A stretch of DNA of 64,000 nucleotides, from positions 28,130,783 through 28,194,782 of the forward strand of contig NC_054751.1 of NCBI RefSeq assembly GCF_018143015.1, read 5' to 3'. The stretch comes from Lytechinus variegatus (taxonomy: Eukaryota; Echinodermata; Echinoidea; Temnopleuroida; Toxopneustidae). Below the pieces are notes generated by a model that did not search any database, was not told the DNA's origin, and saw only the letters and a list, made by a program, of their open reading frames with translations. Below, one piece after another: positions 47,201-57,734 of this stretch. Position 1 is the stretch's first letter. The number at the start of each line of letters is the position of its first letter. Position numbers and translations under genes: made by a program.

Positions 47201-50200
47201 TGAATACTCTTTATACGGCATAAATGTATTCTTTTCGTAACAATTTCTCATGATCAGTTTAATTTATGGGCAAATTAGTGGTGGACCCAGAATTTTGAAA
47301 TGGGGGAGGGGCCTATAATCGGGGGAGCCACCAACATTTTCAAATTTTAACATGATCTCGCAAGTTGTAAAGGATACTACCATAACCCCCTATGAATATG
47401 ATGATACGTCACACTTTCAAAGTGTGGGGGAGGGGCTGAGTCAAAAATTGGGGGGGGGGGGCTGACCATGCAAAAAATCACAATCGTATGGTCATTTTTA
47501 CATTTTAGTACATGCTTTTTTAAAAAAAGCGGGGGGGGGGAGGCTGAACCCCCTCCCCCGCTTTCGCAGCCCCTGCAATACAATGTGCTCACTCAACCGT
47601 GAACATATGATATCAAAATTGTGTGTGGAGTGGCTAAATGATGGATAGTAAACCAGTCTAACACCATAAAATTCACCTAAAAAACAACTTTTGTCCAACA
47701 TTGTATTTGCGCAATCTGAAACACGACTCTTGTGACTTTCAAAAATGGTCATTTTTAATTCAATCTTTGATTACTCATGCATGACTCAACCGATCAATCT
47801 CGTATTTTTCCAGGAGTTGCCTAATGAGTGTAGAAAACCACCTACGAAATATATCTCAAAATAATTCTGTTCAAAAGTTACAGCAATTAGATTTAGGGGG
47901 GACTTACTTTTTTTGTTGTGTATATATATTTTTAGATGTCGATGTGATGAAACAAAACTTACTCTCCCCCATTTTTGTAACTTTCTTTTATCATTTGAAA
48001 CTGTTGAACATACCGTAGCACAAAGGAAATGCAAATTAGAAAAACATGATGGCAAGTGGGCTATCATTCTGAATACTTTAAAGAGGCGATAAAGCAGAAG
48101 GCTGTTTTTGTAATGTTTATTTTTTTTATAGGCCAAGTGCCTGATTTTTTTGTTGTTAACAAACATATATGTTTTCTTATTTTATACTATTTTGTATGTT
48201 AGACGTGTTATTTTATATGCCAACGTCATCTGAACTTTAATATGTGATCCATTACACCATGAATATTTTGTTGAATATTTTGATGGAAAGGATCAATTAA
48301 ACATGAATCACAAAAAAATTATACCCCCAAATCTGAACAAGATGTATTCCTTTTTTTAAATTTTTAATCTGAAATAATGTAGGTAACAGGAGGTGGAGAC
48401 AGCAGTATAAGACGATGGTCTCTTAAAAAAAAGCAACATCAGTCACCAGGTTTGTGACTAGTTTTCTTTGAATATTTATGGATTGACATCATAATAGGGT
48501 TGGTTTTGTTTGATTTGCCTCTTCGGCCACCCCTAAGATCTTGGCCATTGATAGTGCGATTGTGACAAAAACCTGAAAATGACTCGACTCTAATTAACTA
48601 ATTGACAGTGCAAATGTGGTCTCAACAGTTGGATACAACTTAAAAGAAATGAAATGATGCAATGCAACATTTTTCATGTAACAGATTCATCACAAATGAA
48701 TCTTGAGCTGGCTGAATCAGCCCCACCCAATCTTATTTATAAATGCAATGATGTATGTGTTGGTATGCAATGAAAAATAATGACTTAAGTGTGTTTTACA
48801 TGCTTCTCCCCCATACAGCCGACACAGCTCCATCAATCTGGGATGTCCAGAGAGAGTTCAAAGCACTTCTAAAGGGTCAAGAAGAGGTCATGGGTATAGA
48901 TGCAGATGTAGTGCCCAGGACACTGACCATTGCATCTAATGGTCAGCTCCTGGTTATGACACAGGGAGGGTGAGTCATAGATGGTCATTTCCAGAGTTGC
49001 CGACTGTTACGAAAAAAATTGTATTTAGTACAGAATATGACAGGAATACAGAGATACAAGAGGGCATCCAAAAAGATACAAGGTGAAAGAAGGAAAAGTA
49101 AAAAAAGATGGGGAGAAAAAAGCTAGTTTCATACGCATACAGTACTTGTAATATTGTATGTAGATATGTACATGCAAGCACTGAAATGATCTAGGGTCTA
49201 GTATATTCATATAAGTCAGCCACTTGTAGAGCAAAATAGCTGTGCATACAGCATGAGAACAGTCTATGAATAATGGTAAATATAGTCGATTGAGAAATTA
49301 CGAAATTGGATAGAAAATTATTAATTATTTTCAGGGACTATATAATACTAATATTCAGTCTTCCAAAGGCTTGCAGCTCTTCATTTCTGATTCAAGCTTA
49401 AAGAGAAAAAAAGTTGTGGCGATCAAAATAATCATGAGGAGAAAAATGTTAATTTCTTGTTAGGAATGTTAGGTATCTTGTCAAAAGTCAAAGCTTTGTC
49501 TTTTGCATGGGAATCCTGTAAGCGGCCTCTCATTATCACTTCTCTTCTGAGACAATACAATGGGGAATACAGGAAAGCTGCCATAAAAAGCCTTTTACCT
49601 TGTAAAAAAACTTATGAGGTACCTTTAATACAAAAAAAAAATAATGTTGTAGAGTATATTTAAAGCACCAGATCTACAATGATTATGTGCCCAAGGCGCT
49701 GGGGAAAAGAAATATTAAAGAAAGATAATATGGAGCAGGAAAAGACAAAGGATTAAAGAAACACAGTTATAATAATGAGAGGAAAACTACTGGAAGGCAA
49801 TTTTAAACAAATGGGTTTTTAGAGCAATTTTGAAACAATCGATATTTGAAATATTACGAATGGAATATGGCAACTGTTTCCACAAGGAAGGTCAAACATG
49901 TGCAAATGACCAATCCCTCCATGATTTATTGGATTTAGGAACTGCACAGCAATTTGGAATCAGAAGATCTCAAACATCGAGGAGGGTTGTATGGTATCAA
50001 GAAATTAACATTATATTCTGGGGGAGAACCATGGATACAGTGAAAAGCTAACTTCATTAACTTATTAATGGGTAACAAATGCATTAAACACAAAGTTGGA
50101 GTTTTGTATTTTCTATCTTCCTTTTCCACAGGTATTTGTTTGGTTGGTCCAATATTTCATCAACGTACCATCTTGTGATGCATGATGGGAATTATCGGTC

Positions 50201-53200
50201 CTACAGTGTCATGGCTTCTCCACCGTCATCACCAATGGTTGCTATCGGCAACATCAATGGCTACCTCAAACTCATCTCATTAGGTGAAGGTGGGCTAAAT
50301 ATCCACATTCTTGCTTGTTGGCCCATGTTGGCCCATTCGTTGTTGTATTGAACAAAATTGGGTTAGAATCTACAAGCATTGTACGGAACTATTTATGTTG
50401 TTTTCGTTTGGAAAGTCTAAATATTAATGTATATTTACATTGGTTGGAATCAATAATAATTCACATGTTATATTGTTCTTATATGGAACAAGGAATGTGT
50501 TTTGGTTAGCATATATAAACATTTAGAATGTGTTTTATTTTTTTCATTTGGAACACCACAAATGGATTGGGGCTAAAATGTGTACAAGATCTTGTAGTGC
50601 TGCATATGTCAGCTCGTAGCTTGAGATCATCATGCCAGCATCTTCAAAATATTCCCCAGACTTTCAATTTGAGAATTCCATTATCCTTACATCTAAACTG
50701 AAGTCTGGACTCTATTACCAACACTAGTTCTTGGTACTATGACACTCATTTAAAATCTTTTGTTGTTTTTTTTCTTTTGTACCCTTTTATGTAGTTAACT
50801 CTGATTTTAAAAATCATTTATTTGGACATTTTACACTCTCTTATTGCCAAAACATGATTGATGAACAAAATTTTTTTTCATAAATTGCCTGCAATGTCAG
50901 GATAATTATTGTGTCTTATTTCTTTTTTCTTTTCAAATTAGATGGATTTGTGATCAGTGAAACCGAAGTAAAAGCACATGATGGGAATGTTGTTAATGTT
51001 ACTTGGGCGAGCAATGAAGACCTTTTCTCTTCTGGACTGAATGGAATGCTTGTAAGTACCAGTATGTCTTTTATTTACACGAAGTATACACATCATTTCA
51101 TTCATTTATCATTTGTTTATTCATTCATTTAATTAATTCCTTCATTCATCATTTATTAATTCATCCATCCAACCATCCATCCTTTCATTCATTCATCCAT
51201 TCTTTTATTCATTCAATCTATCCATCCATACTTTCATTCATTCATCCATCCACCCATCCATCCATCCCCATCCATTCATTCATTTATTCATCCATCCTTT
51301 TTTTTATTCATTCATTCATCTGTCCATTCATCCATTCCTTCATTCATTCATTCATTCACATTTCAAACCATCCACCCATTCATTCATCTATTCTTTTATT
51401 CATCCATCCATCCCTTCATCTATCCATCCACCCACCATCCATCCATATATCCATTCTTATTATTATTATCCTAAAGATTGAATTTCAGCAGCTTTATGCT
51501 AGGATCTTGGAATTGCTTGTCACTGCCAAAATTAGCTCTTAGCAAATCAGATTCAACGATTGCAGTAGCTTTTAACAATTATGGGTTAAAATTATAAAAA
51601 TGCCTGTAAGAAAATGTGTTTGTCTTCTCCAGCTGTTATGTAAATCACGATAAAGAGAAAGTGGTGAAAAAGTCTACAAAAATGAATTAACTCTTATAAT
51701 TGGAAATATAACCCTTTCCCCCCCAAAAAAAAAAATGATGGGAAATCAAATATATCGTCGCACGCATCACGAACCGTGCTCTCTGCGCACTTCAATGCGA
51801 AAGTTAGTTTTACAGAAAACGCATTTAAAGAAAAGCTTTTTTAAAACCAGCAATAAGTGCAACTACAAGGAGAGCAAGTTATTTACCTGTGTCTTCGTTT
51901 GATAGTTCAGGTTCCAAAGTTCCATCCCGTATCTTTATATTTCCTTGAAGTGAATTATTTACGCTACACTGGGCATCGTATCAGAGCGGACGGTTCGTGG
52001 AGATATCGCGAGGCGCGATAGCGCACTGTATCTATTCCAGAGAGGACGGTTCGTGGTGCGTACGACGATATGTGTGGTCCCATATACTTGTTTGTAAATG
52101 GGCTCTAAGCAGACATCTAATTAATTTATGTTCATGTATTCCTTATGCAGACATGGTGGAAAGTTACAGAGAGCCCTTCACTGGCCTTGCATGCCCATGC
52201 CCACTTCACCCTGCCCCCGTGTAAGCAGCGTTGGGCTACCTCAGTCACACTCTACGGTGAAGATCGGTTTATATGCGGGGACAGAAGGGGATCGGTCCAT
52301 CTCTATCAGTGCAGCCACATGCAGGTTGGCATACTGATGGATGACTTTACAGATGACTGGTGACCCTTTCTTTGGAACTAAATCAACACCAATGGAGATT
52401 TGGTGTTTACCATTTAACAGGAGAAAGGATCACAGATCGTTTGTAAAGTCATTCATAAAGTCACTTGAAACCGATGAACAGCTTCATGAAACACCCACCC
52501 GATCGGTAGATTACTTATTAATCTACAACTGGTATGTCTACTCTTCATTTGGTCTCCTCCTACATCAGGGGTGTGAGAGTTCAGATTTAAAAAAAAATTC
52601 ATCTTGATTTGAACTTATTTTTGGCTTTCCTCTGTAAAAAAAAGTATAGGAGCTCTTTCTATTTCAGACTTTTCAGACTCTTCAGCTTTTTTCAGATCTT
52701 TTTATTCGTGACCACTCACACCCCTGCTACATGGTCTAATCCTAGTTCATCTATAGGGACAGTGATTTTCCATTTAAAAAAATTTTCTTTTCTTTTCAGA
52801 AAATCTCTAATTCTGTTTCAGCTTGTCAGAAAACAGAAATTCTGTTTCCCCTTAGACTTTGTGTACATAAAAAGTGACAATTCCGTTTCCCATTGAATAG
52901 CAATATCACATTCGCGCTGGTCAAAATTTATATCTGCTACTGTACCAGCATCGCAATAGAATCCATTCTAATCGGATCTATGCTGGTACACAAAATATTT
53001 TGACAAACACATTTAACATAAATACATCCTTACCTTTCACATTATTAGTATTATTTTATGGTTAAATGAAATTTTATCAATCATGTTGGGGTTTTTTGAC
53101 ATCTTTTTTAACAGTCAATGATTTTCGCCTATCCGCCATTTTGGATTTCAAGACCCTGATATCGTGCACATGCTGTTACATCTTCGGTGAGCACAAAGGA

Positions 53201-55050
53201 AGGATACACGATCGAGTGTGATGAAGTCGAATGCAGTCATGATAATTGTCATGATTGTAGTGAAATGAGATCTTGTTTTCTGGGTTTTGTGGCCATTTAA
53301 TATTTTGTTGAGATTTTGGAGTAATTTCTGTTGCTGTTCTGTGTATTTTGAGGAAAAATATGTTTTCCGTTATTTTCCGCTTAAAATGCCACTTTCCGTT
53401 TTAAATAGCCCTTTCTGTGAATTCAGTCCGTTTTTCGCAATAGTGGAAAATCACTGTCTCTACATCTACAAACATTTTGTCTACTGACCATTCAGCCTAG
53501 ATGCTGTTTAGCCCATTTGCCATTTGTCTAATTTCCATTTAGGCTTCACCCATTTGGTCTAATAGTAGAGGAATTGGAAATTAGACCAACTGGGCAAAGT
53601 GGGTATAAGACCAAGTTTAGAGTAGACCAAATGGCAGGTAGACCAATTGATAGACTAACTGATTGAAGATCAATGGAGATAAATAAAATGCTGATTACTA
53701 GTTGTTGTCATGTCATATGGAATAATAATTTCATGAAAAAAAGTCTTTGTAATAAATGATAACCTTTGGTAGTAATATCGAATAATGATATCATGAAAAA
53801 ATATCTTTTAAATAAAGGTCAGTCGTTGCCATGTCATTGTAGATCTAGATTTGTATGTTAACATAGGCCTAACTTAATAATTCATGAAATCTGAGCTGAA
53901 AAATGAGCACACTGGAGATTGCTAACACAGATAAACACATGTGGGACCATGTATTGAAAAAAGACCCAACATCAATGCCATGCTTTTTTTGCAAAAAAAT
54001 CACAGAAATTACACATTTTGTACTCTTTATCTTTGACACACACACATACATGTGTATATATATTTTTCTGTTTTATGATACTTATACACCCTGTATATAC
54101 TACTTAAGTTATTTGATTGCATTCCATCCAAAATCATTTTGATTTTGATAAATTTGTCTTTCCTTACCCTAGAATGATAGGCCTGGTCCAGTTAGTTCTA
54201 TACCAGGAATACATGGCAAGGCTGGAACCTCTTTTGTCTGTCAGTATGATGGATCAGTTTACAGTGCTGGAAGGGATGGGACGTATCGTCAGTATTGCAT
54301 TACGGAGCAAGGAGAGATCAGATTGGAAAATACTCACAAGGTTTGAAGAGTTAAAATTCATATTTTTTTTCATATTTGGATAAAACATCAAGGTATGTTT
54401 CCTGAAGCTGACCTATTTTTATTTCAATTTTAGTTTATTTTTGCTGTGATGAATATGTACTTTGAATGGGATTATTATCTTTCTTAATATCTGTCAGTAT
54501 GCATTTTTTTAAATTATATATTTTTCAAAGCTAACTTGTAAATATTAGGTAGAGCTGTAATGCTAAACTAATGAAAATGAAATAAATTGTCCATGCAGAT
54601 CCAAAAGGCCTGGGGGCATATTTCTAAAAAGAGTGAAAACATAAATGATGAATTACTAGTATGTGTCTGTTTTGAGGAGGCAAACAAGGCAGAAACTTGA
54701 TTGTGTGTGTGACAGAATATGTCATGAAATGTTGCCCTCATTTGGGGCAAACGTATAAAACAAAGGGAACATCTGGGGTTGAAGATATACTGTAAAACAG
54801 TGGAAACATGATCTGAAACATCTCACTTGGTATATCTTAGCCCTGTAACTGAAAAAAAAACAATTAATTGTACGATTAATCATACATGTATGTCTATTGC
54901 AAACCATGTACAAAAAGTTACAAACGATAGAAAATATCAATCCTATCTCTTCTGTGATACTTTTTCATTCAGGTATACAAAGGGTTTGAATGGTTGGAAA
55001 AGCTTGTTTTCACAGAAGATGGTGATCTGCTTGTTCTTGGTTTTCATTCA
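38186..55050 (+). CDS. WDR6, WD-repeat tRNA-methylation cofactor (N-terminal 621 codons, 15 exons; continues past what was found)
   Basis: WDR6 (yeast Rtt10/Trm734) partners the FTSJ1/Trm7 enzyme that 2'-O-methylates wobble base 34 of certain tRNAs in the cytoplasm. It has also been reported to bind LKB1. Coding exons: 38186-38252, 38826-38927, 39505-39577, 40416-40664, 41136-41283, 42139-42345, 43366-43428, 44202-44249, 48383-48449, 48819-48969, 50132-50289, 50942-51051, 52151-52324, 54173-54340, 54973-55050. All introns are GT-AG and every phase matches, giving one open frame of 1863 nt. Diagnostic WDR6 blocks are LPVTALDV...AGEGP, TDWIWDVCWL, GHNAVLLWD, DDRSIRLWR, GHSARVW, CGDRRGSVHLY and PVSSIPGIHGKAG, plus LVLGFHS at the end. 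Human WDR6 is 1121 aa, so the C-terminal ~500 residues are missing here. I could not find those exons before the window ends, so intron 15 would be at least 8.9 kb. Confidence 0.95.
38826..38927 (+). CDS. WDR6 exon 2
   Basis: Encodes GEGPFLHVFDLSAEQASR and VIHGIRK, aligning with the AGEGP region of human WDR6. Acceptor CCAG, donor GTGAGA, phase 1 to 1. Confidence 0.9.
39505..39577 (+). CDS. WDR6 exon 3
   Basis: Encodes GHGSTFAVFGQKAINFVKI, first-blade strand. Acceptor CTAG, donor GTAAAC. Confidence 0.88.
39965..40160 (+). mobile_element. tRNA-derived SINE (second family) in WDR6 intron 3
   Basis: The head GGTGTGTTGGTAGAGCGTC and the B-box GGTTCAAACC (about 40010) look like a tRNA-type promoter. 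The body then runs to GGGCAAAACAAA. It is diverged from a real tRNA and followed by non-tRNA sequence. Only one copy is seen here. Confidence 0.65.
40416..40664 (+). CDS. WDR6 exon 4
   Basis: Encodes HEVTDWIWDVCWLQSNTV and AIATGHNAVLLWDVAK. Acceptor ACAG after a CT-rich tract. Donor GTATCT (weak), phase 2. Confidence 0.93.
41136..41283 (+). CDS. WDR6 exon 5
   Basis: Encodes YSAKFIGQTWNDLVLAAG, TVFNQVVFWRPRG and YRFKGHQ. Acceptor TTCAG, donor GTAAGT. Phase restores the frame left by exon 4. Confidence 0.93.
42139..42345 (+). CDS. WDR6 exon 6
   Basis: Encodes GVIFNITYNAKLGLLATV, SDDRSIRLWRH and YGHSARVWCAEI. Acceptor TTGCAG, donor GTGAGT. Confidence 0.97.
43366..43428 (+). CDS. WDR6 exon 7
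   Basis: Encodes DATCCIWNMNGEIVQKLKSH and K, a WD strand with CxxW. Acceptor ATAG, donor GTAGGT, phase 0. Confidence 0.95.
43895..43965. repeat. (ATTC)n/(TTTC)n tract in WDR6 intron 7
   Basis: Runs of CATT and CTTT tetranucleotides. Low complexity. Confidence 0.85.
44202..44249 (+). CDS. WDR6 exon 8
   Basis: Encodes GKSIWSLAVQRDGSFV, a 48-nt exon. Donor GTAAGT. A MITE begins only 10 bp into the following intron. Confidence 0.93.
44260..44841. mobile_element. 582-bp TIR element, TTAAAGGG termini, in WDR6 intron 8
   Basis: The left arm TTAAAGGGATCATTTCACTT pairs with the right arm AAGTGAAATGATCACTTTAA, and CTGATTTAAAAAA pairs with TTTTTTAAAAATCAG. The ends share TTAAAGG with the family C and D MITEs. 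Confidence 0.82.
44985..45290 (+). mobile_element. tRNA-derived SINE (copy 2) in WDR6 intron 8
   Basis: Same family as 11078-11410: GTGGAGCGTTGTGGCCCAGTGG is nearly identical, the B-box reads GTTCAAATCTC here, and it has the same body and a (TTA)n tail. A few substitutions are spread over it. Confidence 0.9.
45407..45690 (-). mobile_element. Old minus-strand SINE fragments
   Basis: CTCCATTTACCTCACCTGGG and, about 135 bp on, CTCCATTTACCCCACCTTGG each continue as GTTGAGTGCAGCACAATGTAG. This is the reverse complement of the SINE body in two pieces. They are probably two decayed copies in tandem. Confidence 0.7.
45850..47930. mobile_element. ~2.1-kb TIR element (TA target) in WDR6 intron 8, with nested insertion
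   Basis: CACAACAAAAAAAGTAAGTCC and its mirror GGACTTACTTTTTTTGTTGTG are near-perfect ends with TA outside. The TA target suggests a Tc1/mariner- or ISL2EU-like group, which is uncertain. The interior repeats a TTCACGGTTGAGTGAGCAC-like motif (about 46006, 46168, 46296, 46608, 47006, 47178) and its reverse complement (about 47583, 47780). A G/C-run MITE fragment is nested at 47280-47577. No transposase frame was found. Confidence 0.8.
47280..47577. mobile_element. Nested G-run MITE fragment
   Basis: GGGGCTGACCATGC, AAAATCACAATCGTATGG and GGTCATTTTTACATTTT match 23013-23136 in reverse orientation. It ends CGCAGCCCCTG. Confidence 0.65.
48383..48449 (+). CDS. WDR6 exon 9
   Basis: Encodes VTGGGDSSIRRWSLKKKQHQ and SP, completing the blade begun in exon 8. 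Donor GTTTGT is weak. Confidence 0.93.
48819..48969 (+). CDS. WDR6 exon 10
   Basis: Encodes ADTAPSIWDVQREFKALL and VVPRTLTIASNGQLLVMTQ. Acceptor ACAG, donor GTGAGT. Confidence 0.9.
50132..50289 (+). CDS. WDR6 exon 11
   Basis: Encodes YLFGWSNISSTYHLVMHDG and MVAIGNINGYLKLISLGE. Acceptor CACAG, donor GTGGGC (weak), phase 1. Confidence 0.9.
50942..51051 (+). CDS. WDR6 exon 12
   Basis: Encodes DGFVISETEVKAHDGNVVNV and WASNEDLFSSGLNGML. Acceptor TTAG, donor GTAAGT. Confidence 0.9.
51065..51460. repeat. (CATT)n/(CATC)n minisatellite in WDR6 intron 12
   Basis: About 400 bp of imperfect CATT, CATC and CACC tetranucleotides. Confidence 0.93.
51752..52071. mobile_element. ~320-bp inverted-repeat element in WDR6 intron 12
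   Basis: ATATCGTCGCACGCATCACG and CGTGGTGCGTACGACGATAT are its ends, and the arms continue as AACCGTGCTCTCTGC and AGAGAGGACGGTT. It stops about 80 bp before exon 13. A second GGACGGTTCGTGG lies inside at about 51988. Confidence 0.75.
52151..52324 (+). CDS. WDR6 exon 13
   Basis: Encodes TWWKVTESPSLALHAHAHF, TLPPCKQRWATSV and FICGDRRGSVHLYQCSHMQ. Matches the LPPSKQRW...CGDRRGSV block of human WDR6. Donor GTTGGC is weak but gives the phase exon 14 needs; the next GT downstream would create a stop. Confidence 0.92.
52753..53463. mobile_element. ~0.7-kb TIR element in WDR6 intron 13
   Basis: ATAGGGACAGTGATTTTCCA mirrors TGGAAAATCACTGTCTCTA. The interior repeats the phrases TTCTGTTTC and TTCCGTTTCCC. 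No coding capacity. Confidence 0.75.
54173..54340 (+). CDS. WDR6 exon 14
   Basis: Encodes NDRPGPVSSIPGIHGKAG, VYSAGRDGTYRQYCI and GEIRLENTHK. Acceptor CTAG, donor GTTTGA. Confidence 0.92.
54973..55050 (+). CDS. WDR6 exon 15 (last one found)
   Basis: Encodes VYKGFEWLEKLVFTEDGD and LLVLGFHS, aligning with the LGFHANEFVVW region of human WDR6. Donor GTAAGT shows that the gene continues. Confidence 0.92.
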
Positions 55051-55760
55051 GTAAGTAGTCCAGGTAGCCAGACCACAGAACGTAATTACTGATCGTACCA
55101 TGATCGTACAACTGATTTTCATGATTGATTTATATTGTGGTCAATATATCAATCTTGAAATTTATACGACAGTCAATTTAAAAGCTTTTCATGATTTATG
55201 GACAACTTTTAGAAAACTTTTTACAGGTTTTGCATAAGTTAATGAATGACTAGTGACATGTTCTTCTTCTTAAGAAGATAGGCTTTACCCCAAATTTATC
55301 CTATATTGAACATACATGTAAGGCGAGTGATTGTTACTAAAATTTTGACAAGTTTATAAACTTTTCATTTAGATGCTTGATAACAACAGGAATTTGAACT
55401 CTTTAAAAATACAAGCTGCTATTGCTAATTAGCACCAGATAACTCTAATCACATAAAAAATTAGTCTACATATCAGATCTCAACTTAAGCTGGAGGGAAT
55501 CGAAATAATTTAGTAAATATTTAATTTGGCACCCAAGGCTAGGTCATTAGTCAAGTGTAAAGCTGTTTGTAACTTTCAAATAGCTTTATGTGATACCACC
55601 ATGAATCATTCCTTCATCATTAATTATAATAATAGCAGGATTTATGTAGCACTGTTCGCTAGTTTGAGCTACCACCTCACCTGGGTTCAGTGCAGCACAG
55701 TGTGGATTAATTCTTGCTGAATTTCTTTCTCTTGAACATTTGGGTATATTAGTCCAGGAT
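55051..55760. other. WDR6 intron 15 start; SINE fragment
   Basis: AT-rich intron sequence. At 55664-55740, CACCTCACCTGGGTTCAGTG and CAGCACAGTGTGG are a minus-strand piece of the SINE family of 11078-11410. Confidence 0.6.
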
Positions 55761-55879
55761 AGGCCCCATAGAAAATTGACCAAACCTTGTTTTTTTATAT
55801 ATACAATATTTTTTGATGGTTTCTTGTCAATTCGAGGGTGCTGATTACGAATCTGGATGATGCCACTCGTGTAACCTTG

Positions 55880-57645
55880 AGCATTTTCCGCAAATTGGCA
55901 AAATCCAATATGGCCGCCAAAATATGAAAATTACCCATGAAAATCATAAAATTGTCCACACATTGGCTGTGAAATGCATGAAATTGCATGGCAGGAGTGA
56001 AATACAATCTTAAGAAATAATTTTTGAAGAAATATTTATATTCCTGATATTCAAAATGGCCGCTATAGGCCATTGTATACACTATCATGTACAATACGAA
56101 TAGGGAAAACTAATTTTCACAAAAATTAGCACTAAACTGCAAAAATCGCGATGTATGAACGAAGTAATATATGCAAATCATTATTACTAACGAGATATAT
56201 CATTTATAATGTCATATATGAGAACATTGCTGTATTTTGATATCTAAAATAGCCGCCACTGGCCCAAACAGTATTGCGCACAATGGCGATGGGGGCCAAA
56301 AATTCACAAGAGTGATCACTGAAATGCTTATTATAAAGATTGAACAGGTGGAATACTGACTAAAAACATTATTGTAAATATGCCATTTACGTGGTGAATG
56401 GTGTATTTTGAAATTCAAAATGGCCGCCATAGCCCCTATATTCATCATGTACAATGCGAATGGAGAAACTAATTTTCACACGAGTAAGAAACATAAAATG
56501 CATGTAATTGTGATCTATGAGTAAAATATTGCCTGCCAACATGTTTTATAGCAAGATATATCATTTCTTTAGTCATACATGTGATAAATACTGTATTATG
56601 AAATTCAAAATGGCCCATATATGCCCTAACAGTATTATTTGAAATGTGAATTGGGACATATAATTTGGATTATGCTAGACTATGACATCCATATAATCCT
56701 GTTGTATGAGTAACACGTTATTTGAAAACCTTTTTTTTAATCATCGCATTTCTTCTTCCATATAGATGATAAATACTTTTTTTGACATTCAAAATACCAT
56801 ACTAGCCCTAACTAAATTACTATGCGAACAGGGAAACAAATTTTCACAAGAGTGAGAATCATTAAATGCATATAACTGTGATGTACGAGTAAAGATATTG
56901 TCTTAAACATTATTTCTAACTAAAAACATCACATATGGGTCGTGGACATGGTGGAGGTATGATAAATGCTGTTCTTTGAAATCCAAAATGGCTGCCATAT
57001 AGGTCCTAAAAGTATTGTGTACATTGTAACATGGGACATATAATTTTGACAGAATTTGGCTTTGCTCGACTCTAAATATTGCATATAATTGTTAATTGTG
57101 ATGTAAGGGTGAATTATTGTCTAAAACCATGGTTTCTAACGAGATATATCATAATGTTGTGTAATTAAGGTGATAAATGCTGCATTTTTTAAATTGAAAA
57201 TGGCCACCATAGGCACTTATCGTATAATATACAATTTGGGTGGAGATAAATAATGTTCACAAAATGGGCATATGGCAGCCATTTTGAATGTTGAAATACA
57301 GTATTTATCACCTAAATTACACAAGATATGATATATTTTGTTATAAATCATGTTTTCAGACAACATTCCAATCATACATCACCATTTGACCAAGCAAAGC
57401 TAAATTCTGTTGAAATGATTTGTTCCCATTCATATTGTGCATAATACCGTAAGGGACTGTAGCAGCCATTTTGACTTTAAAATAACCGTATTTATCAGCT
57501 AACTGGCAGAATAAATGATATATCTTAATAGAAATTATGCTTTCAGACAATATTTTACTCATAGATCACTGTTACGAGCATTATGGTGCTCACTCCTGTG
57601 AATATTGGTTTCCCACTTTGCATTGTACATAATACAGGATACGTC
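55880..57645. repeat. ~190-bp satellite that switches strand
   Basis: About eight forward units are marked by TTCAAAATGGCCGCCATAG or variants near 55908, 56053, 56240, 56415, 56605, 56795, 56980 and 57195, with ACGAGATATATCATTT between. From about 57268 the same unit runs in reverse (GGCAGCCATTTTGAATG, GTAGCAGCCATTTTGAC, then GTGCTCACTCCTGTGAA) to about 57645. Units are strongly diverged. Confidence 0.85.
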
Positions 57646-57734
57646 CCGTTAAAGACAGCACGTTAGCCATTTTCTGATTGGTCAATTAAGGACGTCCGAT
57701 AGTGTGTGCGTGTTACGTGCAGTCTATTTAATGC

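Noticed and set aside
49640-49960. Possible repeat or retroelement remnant in WDR6 intron 10
   Set aside because: Phrases such as AACAAATGGGTTTTTAGAGC look repeat-like, but I could not assign boundaries or a family.
53505-53650. Possible small inverted repeat (CCATTTGGTCTAAT and ATTAGACCAACTGGG)
   Set aside because: The arms are short and mismatched, and no boundaries or flanking duplication were evident.
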